From: Utricularia gibba
Lineage: Eukaryota; Streptophyta; Magnoliopsida; Lamiales; Lentibulariaceae
Direction: 5' to 3'
Length of the DNA stretch: 64,000 nucleotides
NCBI GenBank assembly: GCA_002189035.1
Contig: NEEC01000026.1
Location: 496,001 to 560,000 of the forward strand
Translations under genes and position numbers: made by a program
Shown here: piece by piece, positions 25,054-36,728 of the stretch
Layout of the letters: the number at the start of each line of letters is the position of its first letter
Position numbering within the stretch: position 1 is the stretch's first letter
The notes under the pieces: generated by a model
What the model was told of the DNA's origin: nothing
The model's database searches: none
What the model saw: the letters and a program-made list of their open reading frames with translations, nothing else

Positions 25054-26130
25054 TTGGGGATAATCCTCATTTTGATCATGATTGGCGGTCGTCTTTCGTT
25101 TGCGTCGCGCCTCCATTAGGGTGTAGTGGATCTTCCCTGTTGATCCTCCCATCCCAAAGTAAAACCTTTCACCTCTTATCGGCCTTCTACCGAATCTTGT
25201 AGAGTCATAGACCTTAATGCTTAGAGAATGGTTTGTTCAATACGAGTCTTAGACCTTAATGCTTTCGAAGGAATCTCGGAGGAATTTTGGCATCCTTGAT
25301 CACGACCGGGACAGGCAATGATTTGATTTCATTATTCCTCCCTCTTCTAATCTCCCTTCGATTCCGACCACTGGTTCCTAAATCTTCAACCCAGCCCCAA
25401 ACTCTCAAGAGAAAAAGTAGGTTTAAGCAATGTGTTCACAAAAATGAAAAGGTAGTTAGGTCTATTTCCTGGGAATCCTACCACCTCGCTTTTTAACCGA
25501 TTTGTTATTTCGGTTCGTAGCTAACACAATGGTGAAGAAATGATCTTTGCAAGCTGCTACTAAAGCCCATTTTGCCATCGAGATGCGTGAAGCTCGGGAG
25601 GCTGTTGTGCATCATTTTTTTAAGGTAGGTTTTCCTATCATGTTTACTTTAGTTTTCTGATTCGGGTTTTTACTCGGGTTTCCTTTCAGACAGAATCTTT
25701 GGGTATTGAATCAGACGACACTATCAATCTCATGGATGGAGACAAGGGTGCCAAACCTCTACAATTCGGGATCCAACTTTGAGTACTAAGGAGATGCTGA
25801 GAAGAACCGATAAGGGGAAGGAGAAACTACTGCTTTCTTCTAAGATCAGGTTGCTCCAAACTCCTAAGGTGCCTATCGGTTTGTGAGGCTTCTGCATCAG
25901 CACCTCCTTCTGCTGCTGCCAAGGACTCTTCGACCTCTTCAAGTCAAATTCCCGCCAAATCGCATGCAGCTTTAGATGCGATGGTTTTCCATTCTCCAAT
26001 GTTTCTAAAAGAATCAGTATTGGGAGGCATTTGGTAGGTTTGCTCTACCTAATGCTTTGCAATTTATCATTTATCTTTTAGGGAATATCCCTCATATGGC
26101 AGCTAGCTCAGGAGCGTGAGGGTTTCAAAG
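25054..26130 (+). pseudogene. Middle part of a Tat-element antisense ORF (PF04195-like)
   Basis: Plus-strand blocks match, in the same order, the better-kept copy at 56289-58452. GDNPHFDHDWRSSFVC and APPLGC (25054-25140) match the DNPHF and HDWWSSFVWVMPPLGFW part. A block near 25287-25460 matches the segment with 'GRSRDPHWP' through the basic 'KKKKRVKAIVHK' part. A final GIW near 26030 matches KGIW before the next intron-like boundary. Stops and frame changes are frequent. It is adjacent to the family-A LTR at 26161 but no primer binding site lies between them, so it belongs to a different insertion from that LTR. Confidence 0.6.
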
Positions 26131-26160
26131 CTCCAAGCTATCTATCAACTTTGAGAAAGG

Positions 26161-26694
26161 AGTTGTGGTTGAAAATCGAATTTATTGAAGATGATTGATT
26201 TCTGGGTTATCGGACCAATTTGTTCATGTCTGATTTGTGGATAAATGAAATGAAAATAGATGAAAATTTTTACATGGAAACCGCCAATGGACGAAAAAAC
26301 CATGAAGTTGGGAGAGATCACTGTAGAAATGAGTTTCATTAAAGATAAGCAAATAAGGGTTACAAAGTAGTGGGAAGGATGTTCACCCTCTTTTCCTTCA
26401 AACCTTCCCCTATTTATAATGGAGGTTGCACCAACAGAATACTGTTGATGTCAACCACTTTCTACACCTGGCGACTATACGTGTGGTCCTATTGACACAT
26501 AACTACCGAGTGTTTTGAGGCTCCAATAATTCAGCTACCTTTTAGATTCTGCCAAAATGACCGTTGTTGCTTAGTTCTGAACCTCATCAATCTGTTTTCC
26601 TGTTGTAATATATTAGAATTGTCTGAAAACTCTTCTAAGCTGATTTAATCTCCATGTGTCATATATTGATTTAGTGCCCCATCATTCTGCCCAT
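26161..26694 (-). mobile_element. Diverged 3' LTR, family A
   Basis: On the plus strand it begins like the reverse of family A (GTTGTGGTTGAAAATCGAA against TGTTAAGGGTGAAAATCGG). It has ACATGGAAACCGCC against ACGTGGAAACCACC and the CCCCTATTTATAA box, and ends ATTTAGTGCCCCATCA at 26694. The purine-rich AAATGGGCAGAA lies immediately upstream on the minus strand (26706-26695), equivalent to the polypurine tract beside the 54199-54714 LTR. Confidence 0.7.
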
Positions 26695-26899
26695 TTGATT
26701 GTCAATATTGAAACTCGAGATAAATCAGCCAATTAAAATCAAGAATACTTCAATTTACACTATGTCAATTTCTAACTTGTGATTCTCCCCTGATTTAGAA
26801 TAGCCTCCTGTCACGTGTTGCTCCCAAGGCACACTGTGTTTTCCCGTCCATAATTTCGTCGCTTCGTCTTCCATGTCATTTTGTCTTCTAAGTTATTCC

Positions 26900-26908
26900 C
26901 TATAAATA
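26900..26908 (+). promoter_or_regulatory. TATA-like box before the antisense ORF
   Basis: CTATAAATA precedes a pyrimidine-rich stretch (CCCCCTCCATACTCCTTC) and then the antisense ORF. The equivalent copy has CTATAAAT at 54925. Placement suggests a promoter for the ORF opposite to gag-pol; this is inference. Confidence 0.45.
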
Positions 26909-27189
26909 ACCCCCTCCATACTCCTTCTATGCCTTTTACTGCGTTGTTTTCATCGTCTTCTAGAGTTTCAATGGTTGCCATTCTCCATACACTGTCATCG
27001 GAAAACCTAACATACTTTGCAAAGTTTCCAGGTACCCATCTGTCCCTTTTCAGGAAAACTTCTCAAAAACTCCTAATTTACCCTTTGACCCATGTTTTTG
27101 ATTTCTACTCCCTACTAGGGTATTTCACCTTCTCTAAATTCACCTTTGTCTTTGGTTCGGCTGTGTGAAAATGGTTAAAAGAGTTAGTG

Positions 27190-27660
27190 AACTAAATATT
27201 TCTTCCAATCAATACCAATATTCGGTCCCTAACGAGTACATCCTATAATAGCTCATTTAGCTTTCCAATCCTGATTGTGTATTTTGAAAGCAGTCTTCGA
27301 TTTCCTCTTCATCCTATAATAGTTCATTTTCTTCATACTTTTGTGATTCTACTTTACTGCCTTGCTCCTAACTTTATCATCTGTTTCACTACCTTTGTAT
27401 TTTACTTTGATGGCATGGATCCTACCATGACTTTAGTGGACTTCCTCCAATTTTTTAAAATAGTGGTCTGTAGAGCAAAGTCTCCGATGTTTATGGGGGC
27501 ATCTTTGAGAAATTCGGGTATTCTCGATCACCTCCACAATAACCAACGGCCTGATTTCATTTTTTCCGGCAATGTCGATTTGACATTGACTTCCCCCATC
27601 CGTTCTCCTTCAATGCCTTCTTTGTACTCTCTCACTTTTCATTTGATTGTTTGTGAATTA
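27190..27660 (+). pseudogene. N-terminal part of a Tat-element antisense ORF (PF04195-like)
   Basis: YFESSLRFPLHPIIVHFLHT, then LYCLAPNFIICF and GMDPTMTLVDFLQFFKI match the 56441-56640 copy residue for residue over most positions. The shared core 'FES-LRFPLHP' is the mark of the Pfam 'putative gypsy type transposon' domain (PF04195). The 3' remainder is lost, with hAT sequence starting at about 27735. It lies about 0.5 kb from a family-A 3' LTR, the same layout as at 54.2-58.4 kb. Confidence 0.7.
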
Positions 27661-27734
27661 AGTTATAAATTTTATTTGATAGGAAAATTTACAATTTAAC
27701 AACGTTGTAATATTTTTAGTTTATTAAAAGGTAA

Positions 27735-29850
27735 TGCTATTCCCTATAGAAAAGCACCTTTGGATGTTGTTAAACAAATAGAAAAATCACTAGATGCAGA
27801 AACTAGTGCTTTTATTAAGAAAAGACAGAGTGGTATTCGTCATTTTGTTGAAAGCATGGAGGATATTGATGTGCATTGTATGGGACATATGGAAGAGGAA
27901 AATGTTATGGCAAAAAGGAGTGGCATTAGCATGAGGGGTTCAACATCAACATCTACTATAAAACAAACAACTTTAACCAGATTTTGGTCCAGAAGAGAAG
28001 CGACAACTAGAGCTCAAATATTGGTTGCTAAATTTTTTTATGACACTTGTATTCCAATCAATGCGGTGAATTCTCCATATTTCAAACTGATGTTTGAAGC
28101 TGTGACTGCAATTATCATCAGCTTCGTGTTCAAATACTTAGGAATGTGAAGAAAGAGCTTGAATTGTGGATTGATGGAATTCGAAGTGCATGAAAAAAAA
28201 TAGGTTGTACTATCATGGTAGATGGTTGGACAGATACATAATATCGAACATTGATTAATTTCTTAATTTATTGTCCTCGAGGTACAATATTATATCGATC
28301 TATGGATGCTTCAGATATATATAAGACTAGCTCAACATTATTTTATCTTTTTAAAGAAGTTGTGGAATGGGTAGGATCCAAGAATGTTGTGCAAATCATC
28401 ACTAACAATGCAGCTAATTTTGTTAGCTCAATGAAATCTATTTTCCTTTTATTAGTTGGTCACCATGTGCAGCACACTATTTAAATCTTATATTGAAGGA
28501 TATTGGACAATTATCTTGTGTGAAAACCGAGGTTGGTAATGCATTAGTGTGTATTAGATTTATCTACGATCATGGTGCATGATTAGCTTGGTTGAGAAAA
28601 CAACAAGGTTAGAGAGAAATAGTAAGACATGGAGAAACTAGATTTGCGTTAGTATTTATTGCACTTAACAGTCTTTATAGGCGTCATGAGAATCTGGAGA
28701 TTACTTTTTTATTTATTTGATGTAAAGTAGTGTATTGAATTATTAAAATATTTTTTATTGAGTTTCAATATGCTTCATTATGCTTTTTCAAGCTCTTTGC
28801 TGTAATTGAGAATTCACATAGTCAAAAATAGGAAGAGACAAAAAAGGGAAGGAATTCAAGAAAATTGTGTTCAATACAAAATTCTAGAATGATATTTTGA
28901 TTATTATAATGATTATGGAGCCTTTGATTAGGCTTTTACAAATGGTTGATGGGGATCACAAGCCATCTTTAGGATATGTTTTTGATGGGATACGCCAATG
29001 CAAGAAGGCAATCAAGGCAACATTTATAGGAGAGATGAGGTTTTATGAACCATTTATTAGTTAAAATCCTCGATTTCAATATGATCCTTTGCATAAAAAT
29101 AAATAAGATAAGGTGCTTAGAGAGGTGATTGATGTTGTTACAAAAGGACAAGAGAGCAGGGGCGGACACAAGCGGGGGGGGGGGGGCATCGCCCTCTCCA
29201 GAAAAAAAAATTTTAGGTTAATTTTTTTAAAAATTTTGGAAATTTCAACTATTTTGATTGAGTTTCGCAAAAACAAAAGAAATAGATTAGAATAGACACG
29301 AAACTGGAGCGTATTTGATTGTATTCATACAAAAAAAGAAATAGATTAGAATATTAATGATTAAATGATCTTGTATATGTGCAGTATAACATGAAATTAA
29401 AAGACAGATACATTTCATATGATTTACATTTAATATATGTGTGATGATATTCGTCATTGATTTGTTATGAATTTCTAAGTTTCATTTGTGAATTTTTATG
29501 TGTAGTTGGGTTAACAATCACATAACATGTGATCCAATTGATGTTGAGCTATTGGAAATGATAGACATATTAGTTATTGAGGATCCAAGTGATGCATTTC
29601 TTGATTATGAAGAACTTGAATGCATGATTTATGAAGATTTAGAGGCTCCTGTATGTATTGATGGAGATGGTGAAGAGCAAATAGAAGGTATGATATAAGT
29701 ATTCGATATATATTTTTTAAATAAATCATAATATATATTATTATGTATGTGTTTGAATTGATAGGAGAAAATATTCACATGGATTTGGATTACACGTCAT
29801 TTGGACACATTGAGATATGCAATGATGATGAAGACTTTGATGAAGCTTCT
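27735..29850 (+). pseudogene. hAT-family transposase (DUF659 type), broken
   Basis: A nearly continuous block at 27757-28140 (IRHFVESMEDIDVHC, then TTLTRFWSRREATTRAQILV and FFYDTCIPINAV) leads to GCTIMVDGWTDT near 28203, the DUF659 catalytic-core signature. An open stretch at 28251-28484 (VGSKNVVQIITNNAANFVSS) follows, then near 28500-28690 LKDIGQLSCVKTE and RHGETRFALVFIALNSLYRR, then near 28937-29140 VDGDHKPSLGYVFDGIRQCK. The acidic tail (DPIDVELLEMIDIL, 29520-29690) closes it. Stops and small frameshifts separate the blocks. The BED zinc finger that normally starts these proteins is not visible. This is the most complete of the DNA transposases here, but it is inactive. Confidence 0.8.
29157..29300. 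mobile_element. Possible small insertion starting CAGGGGCGGA
   Basis: CAGGGGCGGA at 29157 is followed by a G-run, GCATCGCCCTCTCC and A/T-rich DNA. Many plant non-autonomous hAT-like elements begin this way. It interrupts the hAT transposase between its VVTKGQES block and its acidic tail. The opposite terminal repeat was not found, so the right limit is a guess. Confidence 0.35.
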
Positions 29851-30250
29851 TAATTTAATTGTATCAAATATTTAAGAAAATATTTCTATGTTTTCAATAT
29901 TTTGAACCATTAAATCATGATTTTATTTTGATATTTTAGAAAATATAATTAAAAGCTAATGAATCCGATTCAACCCATTTGAAAAAGGGTTTGATCCAGA
30001 ATCATAATAAAATGGTTCAATGGGTCTAACTCAGTTTTTAAAACACTGGAAATAAGGTGAAATGTGGGGTAGATGGAAGCACAATTAAAATAAAACAAAG
30101 TATAAATTGCATGAATGGTTTTTAAATTATGGAAAGAGGAGTTATTTGTTATTTTACATAAAAAACCACTAAGCCCATTTTTTTCCAACATCTTATGATC
30201 TTTCTAAATAAATTATATTAATGATTAAATACTAACTACGTTTTGAACAA

Positions 30251-30535
30251 TCAAATACTTTTATCAAAATCTAAATAAAATATACTTTTAGCAATTAAAT
30301 GTGGCGGCTGCAAGTAGCCGTGTCGAAGGAGAGCGGTGGTAGAGTAAGCTGCAGGGTCGGGCAGTGCTTCAACTGCTGGGAATTGCACGACAATGTGATG
30401 ATTGTGACTAATAAGGGCACACGGAGCTCGAAATGATATGTAATCCTGCCGTTTCATTTTCGACTCAGCAGCCTTCAGGATTTCCCTTTCAAAAGATTGT
30501 GTTGGCGATGGCCGTGGTTCTGTGACGTCCCCCAC
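30251..30535 (-). other. Coding-like open frame of unknown nature downstream of MED31
   Basis: A 94-codon minus-strand frame contains SFEREILKAAESKMKRQDYI and VVQFPAVEALPDPAAYSTTA. Amino-acid use looks protein-like and the local GC is higher than the flanks. A second short block (LERMNDLVAQNAYNL) occurs near 30820. I recognise no family. It may be a gene remnant, or sequence in the MED31 3' flank. Confidence 0.25.
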
Positions 30536-30900
30536 TCACTCTCGGTAATCTCATGGGGGATACATATTTCTTCTACACCCTGCAACATGTTCATGGTAAA
30601 ATCCTCTCGTTCCTTTCTTCAAAGATGGGAGAAACTGCACAGGCAACTGACGCGAATATCCTCCCCCTTCTTCTTTCATGTGTGAAACTCTTCTTTAGTC
30701 ATGCTATTCTAAAAAGTTGTTTACACGAAGGCATTTTGTGGAAGGTTGCCCCGGAAGTCAGCCACTTGAGATAGTAAATGTGGACTATTCTGAACTAGGT
30801 TGTAAGCATTCTGAGCTACAAGATCATTCATTCTCTCAGACTGCAACAAGCAAGCTACGACGTTCTGGGTAGGAAAAACCACACAAATAGCGCATTGAGC

Positions 30901-31899
30901 TTACTTCCTTTTTCTCCTATCAATCGCAGGATTTCTGGGATCGTTCTTCCCAAGAAGAGTTCCTGGGTTGACTCCAAACTGCATTGATAATGGTGCTTGG
31001 GCAGCAACTGGAGAAGGAAGTGGAGGAGGAGGAGGTAAAACAGCATCAGCAGCTGTAGATGTCAGTGATGGAGGTGCCACGGAAGACGGTGCTACATTAT
31101 CTGATCCAGGAGGTGGTTTTGGCAATATGTGCTTCAACCTGTTATTTCTGTAGTTTTTCCAGAAGTAAAACTGTTGCCTGTGTGCCAACTCCTACAGCAA
31201 GAGACAATGAGTAGCACCACATCCCAGCATGGAATTTAACAAACAGAATATTGTAAATCGTGAATTTAAGACCTTGTTTGCCGGATGGGCCATAGCACTA
31301 CGGAAGTTTGGATTTTGAAGAAGCTCAAGAAAGAACAGGCAATGGGGTACCTAGAAGCATAGGGCACCATAAGAAAATACAAACTTTGAAATGTATAAAC
31401 ATGGCAAGCTCCAAAGATTCACACAGAACAAGGCGCATGATCCAGAAAATTGCAAGGCATGTAAGCCCGAAACAGCGGAATGAAATAGAATTGCAATAAC
31501 ACCTCTCACATTATAAACTTTATATACTCAGGCCTTTGCCAATACTGGAGATATCTGAGGTACCCAATGAACGCCTCGTCTTCAAGGTACCGATTCTGAG
31601 CCAAATCTAAAGCGACAAGATTTAAAATAAAAAAAAGCGCCATATATGATACAAGAGAAACGCAAAATTGGTGCGTACAATGTATATACGTAGGATTCGC
31701 AAGGCACTGAACAAACTCGAGCTCCAACAAGAACCGTTGGCGGCCATCGTCAGGATCCTTATACACACATCTGCTTCTGAAATTTCATCAAAGTTAATCG
31801 TAGGAAGTTGAGTAATCAATCCAACTACATCAGAGAAGCATACAAGGAGGGAGGAGCAGCTTCTTTCACGGGAGTATCTTGAACCCGATCGAAATCCAT
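30901..31899 (-). CDS. MED31: Mediator complex subunit 31 (MED31/SOH1), with an apparent 1-base frameshift
   Basis: The exons on the minus strand are 31899-31844, 31776-31679, 31606-31510, 31350-31273 and 31191-30901, all with GT-AG borders. They encode MDFDRVQDTPVKEAAP, then the Med31 core DPDDGRQRFLLELEFVQCLA, NPTYIH, YLAQNRYLEDEAFIGYLRYL, YWQRPEYIKFIM, ELLQNPNFRSAMAHPANK and ELAHRQQFYFWKNYRNNR, followed by LKHILPKP and a Pro/Ala-rich plant-type tail ending RRKRK. MED31 is a small subunit of the Mediator middle module, bridging activators and RNA polymerase II in the nucleus. The conserved MYPHCL at the exon 3/4 junction lacks one C: the run at 31344-31347 has four bases where the motif needs five, so exon 4 shifts frame. 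Either this copy is disabled or the homopolymer is miscalled. Everything else is intact, which favours an error. Confidence 0.92.
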
Positions 31900-32195
31900 A
31901 TACTCCTCCCTAGGTTACAGATGACAAACTGAAACCTCCCCCAAACTTCGACTTCGGCTTCGGCTTCATGGGCCGCCGTCCATACCACCCCATGCTTATT
32001 GAGCCAACCTTCTAAATGGGCTTCAAAATGAATAATCCGGCCCATGAATTTATAATAATAATAATGGTTGTTTTGATAATTTAAAACAGTATATATAATT
32101 TCGACCAACATAATTTTCATTAATAATATTTTTGACTATAGTGCACTATTATAGTTTATAGAATTAATTTTTAAACTAATAATTATAAATCTTTA

Positions 32196-32305
32196 TGATG
32201 GGGTATAAATCAGTTGAAGATAATCGATTTCTGAAACGTTGCTGAAAGGAGTTCTGAGGAGCTAACGCCAGCCGACAGACCGATATGTGTCAGAGATCTA
32301 TTGCT
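32196..32305 (+). mobile_element. Family A LTR fragment
   Basis: TGATGGGGTATAAATCAGTT followed by GAAGATAATCGATTTC matches the first 110 bp of the LTR at 1041. The rest is lost. Confidence 0.75.
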
Positions 32306-32485
32306 GATTCATTATAATATAAGGGGATGATAATTAACACATTAGATGACACTTACTAAGAATCGGGATAAGTAGGAAGATTCTATTGCTTCTATTGTAA
32401 AAATTTATGAATATAGTATAACATGTATATATCGTATTTTGTGCAACCTTTTTGTATACGTAACATTGGTCACAATATGGGCATC

Positions 32486-33837
32486 TGATGCGTGTAGTTT
32501 CCACAATAAATTTTAATATTTTTAAAACTCGTAAAACACAAAAGCGTAGTATGGGTGTCGAACACAGGGAGTTGTTTTTCAATAAAAAGTGAGGTACACC
32601 GAATACAACTGTCACGATTTGTAGACGATTTTGGAAGTAAAAGGTGTGAGAAATGTAGATGATGAAACTCGAGTAAGAGGACAAGAGGGTTTTAAACAAA
32701 CAACAGAAACAAACATAAGCGATAAACCTTAAAAAAAGTGAATATTCTTGGGTTTGGAATCCTGCCCAACTACATTTGTTGTGTCTTCACTCTTCTCTGG
32801 TTTTCTCGAGTACTCGGTTATAGGAGTAAGGAATTGTTTATCCTCCCTTACACTCTCTTGCAAGAAGGCATGAGAATAGCTCGATGTTGCTCCTCCTTGG
32901 ACGAATGTGAAAATAAGAGGTCCTACTAGCATACCCTCACGATTGAATTGCGTGCGTGTGCCCAAGTGTGGCCAATGACCAATTGAGTTTAGATACAAGG
33001 TCACTATCTGTCTATTGATCATGAGGTACGGCCACAGACAAAACGTTGTCTTCCTCTTGTCAAGGGGGCCTGAGTTGGTGCTTTCGACCTTGCTCATCTT
33101 CAAAACTCCCGAGTATTAATCAGCTAACAATGAATCTTGAATAAGGGGACTATTACAAAAAGACTGTAACATAGATGCATGAAGACATACGGAACCCATT
33201 TAGATTCAAAGAAGATATGAAGATAAGCTAACGAAACATCGATCTGGGAGTATCCCAACCCAAAACAGAAGTTATTAACCGTGAACTGCCATACAAACTA
33301 AAGAAAACGAAAACAGATTTTAGAGAGAAGCTAGAGGAAAATCCTCTATAGAGAGAAACAAAAGTCTAGACTAAATTGAAAGTTAATTGTTCAATGTCTG
33401 AACAGAACTTAACTTCAATGAGAGCCTGAGTTTTTATGTCCTTATGGTTCTACTGGACTTGGGGTGACTTGCAAGGAAGCTTCCGTTCTGACACTGGTAT
33501 GCTAATGATTTCGCCTGTAAAAAACTCTTGTGTCCCTCATGTCAACGCTCATGATTAGGCGTCTACAATCTTTCGAAAATCAAGAGGATGTCAGCTCGAG
33601 AAGATCTAATTTCTCGCCATCTACTGCCCTCTTTTTCTCACTTCCTGCCACGTGTGTGTCTCTGGAAAAACTTAATTAAAAGTAGCAAGAATATTAGATA
33701 AAAATACAAGATTTAGGATAATTAACTTAAACTAGATAAAAACCTAAATCTCATATTATAGACTCCTAATTAGACAATTTTAATTACATCTGGACATAAA
33801 AACAACATAAAAGAAAGTGAGAAAATGACACTTAACA
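32486..33837 (-). mobile_element. Solo LTR, family C
   Basis: On the minus strand it starts TGTTAAGTGTCATTTTC at 33837 and ends ACACGCATCA at 32486. The flanks are GCATC (32481-32485) and ACATC (33838-33842), a 5-bp duplication with one mismatch. A 124-codon open frame (33103-32729) contains FTFVQGGATS, HAFLQESVRE and QFLTPITEYS. It is homologous to the open frame at 55761-56069 in another copy, but it lies wholly in the LTR. Confidence 0.85.
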
Positions 33838-34087
33838 ACATCTCGAATGCATCCAAACCTACATCAGATCCATTGTGAACTAAAGAAATTGCTTCTATCA
33901 TTCTATGATAATAGATAAACTATTAAATAGATACAGAAGAACATAAGAATCACTCAACTATACACAAAATTCATATACTCGATCATATCTTCAACACTAT
34001 CATCTCTTAACTAACCATAAAATTCTAATGTGGGACATTGCATTTGTCATTTTTATTATATTTTTTAACTATGGATATAGATGTTTT

Positions 34088-35400
34088 TGTTAAGTGTCAT
34101 TTTTTTATATATTTATCATGTAATTTTATGTGTTAATTTAGGATTGAGTTACCCAATTAGGGCTGATATTAAGAATTATTATATTTTTGTTAAAAAAATT
34201 ATTATATATTTTGCTATTGTGTTTTTGTATATTGTCATCCAAAAATTACAAGAAACAACATTGGAGTGTGACCAGAGACTTCCAATTGAAAAGACTATCA
34301 TTTTGTAAATTGTGTGCAACCTAGATCCATGATAGGTAGAATACAGACAATGCCCATTGTACATGCCTTATGAAATGCTTCAGGTTGCTGTGATGCTTAG
34401 GAAAATTAATTACATGAGTGGAAAAGCAAAATACGCAATGGAAATAGAAAGAATGAAAGAAAAGGAGCAAAGACTGAAATGCATTTTGGAATGTGAAAAA
34501 CTCACATTTGAACATTGTTCCTACTTTTTTTCTTCCACTCCACCATAGGGGCGAAGAAAACTTTTTATTTCCATTTTCATTTTTGTTTAGATAGTCATTC
34601 ATGGCTGATGGGGTACAAGTCGGTTGAGGATGATCGGCTTCCAAAGGGGTGCCGAAAGAAGTCTTGATGGGATAACTCCTGCCGGCAGATCGATATATGT
34701 TAGAGAGTTGATAGCGGCGGTATGGCGTAGTCTGAAAAGTAGTCGAGCAGGCGACGATCGCCTGTAAAGTAGGATCGAAGTACAAACATAGAAAGGCAGC
34801 CGACACTTGCAGAACTCATGATCCGCTCAGATCGACCCCCCTCTATAAACAGAGGAAATCATAACGGAAGGGGGGAGAGACCCCAAAGCCTCCCAACAGC
34901 TTGTATCATTTTCTTGATCACCTCCGTCTAGTAGAAATCCTTTCCGGCGAGCTCCGACAGCTCCGTGGTTTTCTCTGTCTTCCGGCGGTTTCCACGTAAA
35001 AATCTCAACCCACCACCTTTTCCGTTGATTAAACGGAACGTAATCATGAAAAATATAATTAGGTGCGGAATTTCCCGGCTGTACCTTTTACCCAAAAATC
35101 GATCCCACCCCGAACACCGATTTTCACCCCTAACAATGCTAGACTTTTTTTAGTTTTCAGGAGGTAATGAAATTTTTATCAATGTCTTGAGCATAAATTC
35201 TCTCTTATTCATTGATTTTTTTTTTCTCAATTTTTCATACTTTCACAATGTTATAGTCTTTCTATAATGCTTGTTAGTCATGATCTATGAACAGCCAGTC
35301 ACTACTCGCAAATTTTGATATAGAGCAAGGTGAATAGTACCATCTACAACCTTATTGGTTTAAGAAAAATAGCAAATTGTCTATGACTGAGATATTTCAT
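34088..35400 (+). mobile_element. LTR-C copy, split by a family A LTR
   Basis: The 5' part starts TGTTAAGTGTCATTTTTTTA at 34088. The later part resumes after the family A LTR at about 35140 with AGTCTTTCTATAATGC (near 35250) and ACTACTCGCAAATTTTGATA and GAGCAAGGTGAATAG (near 35300). These match the CAGTCTTTCTGTAACAG and GATTTTGGAGAGGAGCAAGG part of 54970-56288. The 3' end is missing, and another LTR-C begins at 35419. Confidence 0.65.
34616..35135 (+). mobile_element. LTR, family A, solo, inserted in LTR-C
   Basis: It starts TGATGGGGTACAAG and ends CCCCTAACA. It matches 1041-1553 along its length, including the CCTCTATAAACAGAGG box and the CCGGCGAGCTCCGACAGCTC segment. The flanks ATGGC and ATGCT agree at only three positions. 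It splits an LTR-C copy and so postdates it. Confidence 0.85.
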
Positions 35401-35418
35401 TAATAGATTGATAGTGAC

Positions 35419-36728
35419 TATTAAGTGTCATTTTTAGTTTATTATTACATATTATTATGTGTTAATCGAGTGTTAAGTCGCCCAGTTAGGAATTATATTG
35501 ATAAGTAATTGATGTTTCTAGAAAAATCTTATTTTTCTATTTTTTATATATTTTCTTTGTCTTTTTCGTACACTTTGACCGAGATATATCAAGAGGTAGT
35601 CATGGAGTGTTGTAGGAGTATTGTAGAAGGTCAGACTCTGACTTTTCGTACCTTGCACGTGACATGGAATAATTGTGAGCGAAAGACTAACACTGGTCAA
35701 GGCTCCTAACTTACGGCATGTCAGAGTTTTCAGCAATGATTGGGTGTTAACTTGCACGCAAAGAAAAGCTACAGGTGCACGCAAGACAAAAGAAATTATG
35801 GGAAAAGGACCAAAAGAAGTTAATGCACGTGGGGAGTGATATAAAATCAACTTAGAACACTTATTTTTGGACTTTTCGATCTTATTTCGCACTTGTCTTT
35901 GTACTTAGAACTTTTGAGTTCTTGTTCCCCTCCAAGGAGGAAGAACACTTAGTTTTCAATTTCGTTTCTATTTTCATGGCCCTTTGTGGCTAAAACCCTT
36001 TAGTTTTTTAGTAGATGAAGTTTCCTTCCAAGTCCTAATCAATACACTTGGCTCTTCGCTGAATTCATTTTGGATTTTGCATATTTCCACGCATCTTGTT
36101 GCAGTCTTTCTGTAACGACTCCTAGTCATGGTCCATGAGTAGCGGACCACTCCTCACGGATTTTGGTGAAGATCAAGGTGAAGAGCATCAAATCCAACCC
36201 TACCGGTTCGAGGGAAGTAGCGGATTGTTTGTGGCCGAGGTACCCCGACAGTGGACGAGTAGTGACCTCGTGGTTGCCACTAGTCATTGGCAATAGTTAG
36301 GCACACATGTGCAATTCGGTTTTGAAGGTAATTGATGGCAATTCTCTTGTCTTCTTAATCGTCCAAGGGGAAATCACATGAGACTATTCCTACTTGCCAA
36401 TCAGAGTGTAAGGGAGAGTAGGCTATTCCTTGCTCCTATAACCAGCTATTTGGAAGAAATCAGTGAAAACCGAGGCAAGGATGGACAAAGGAAGGAGATG
36501 GAATCTCATTCCCAGAAACAGTGTCTCGTAGTCAAGACCCATCATTTAGGTTGTAACTTTTATTTTTGCATCTCAAAAACACCCTTTTGCAAAACTGTGA
36601 CATTTTGTAAAAGTTTTCTACAAAACACTTTTCACGAAAACAACTCCCTGAGATCAATACTCGTACTATGCTCTTTTGTGTTTTACGTTTTATATATTTA
36701 AAATTTGTTGAAGAAACAACACGCAACA
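35419..36728 (+). mobile_element. Solo LTR, family C
   Basis: It starts TATTAAGTGTCATTTTTAG (first dinucleotide mutated from TG) and ends ACACGCAACA. The flanks GTGAC (35414-35418) and GTAAC (36729-36733) form a 5-bp target duplication with one mismatch. The homologue of the LTR-C open frame is degraded here, although LANQSVRESRLFLAPITSYL remains near 36390. Confidence 0.8.
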
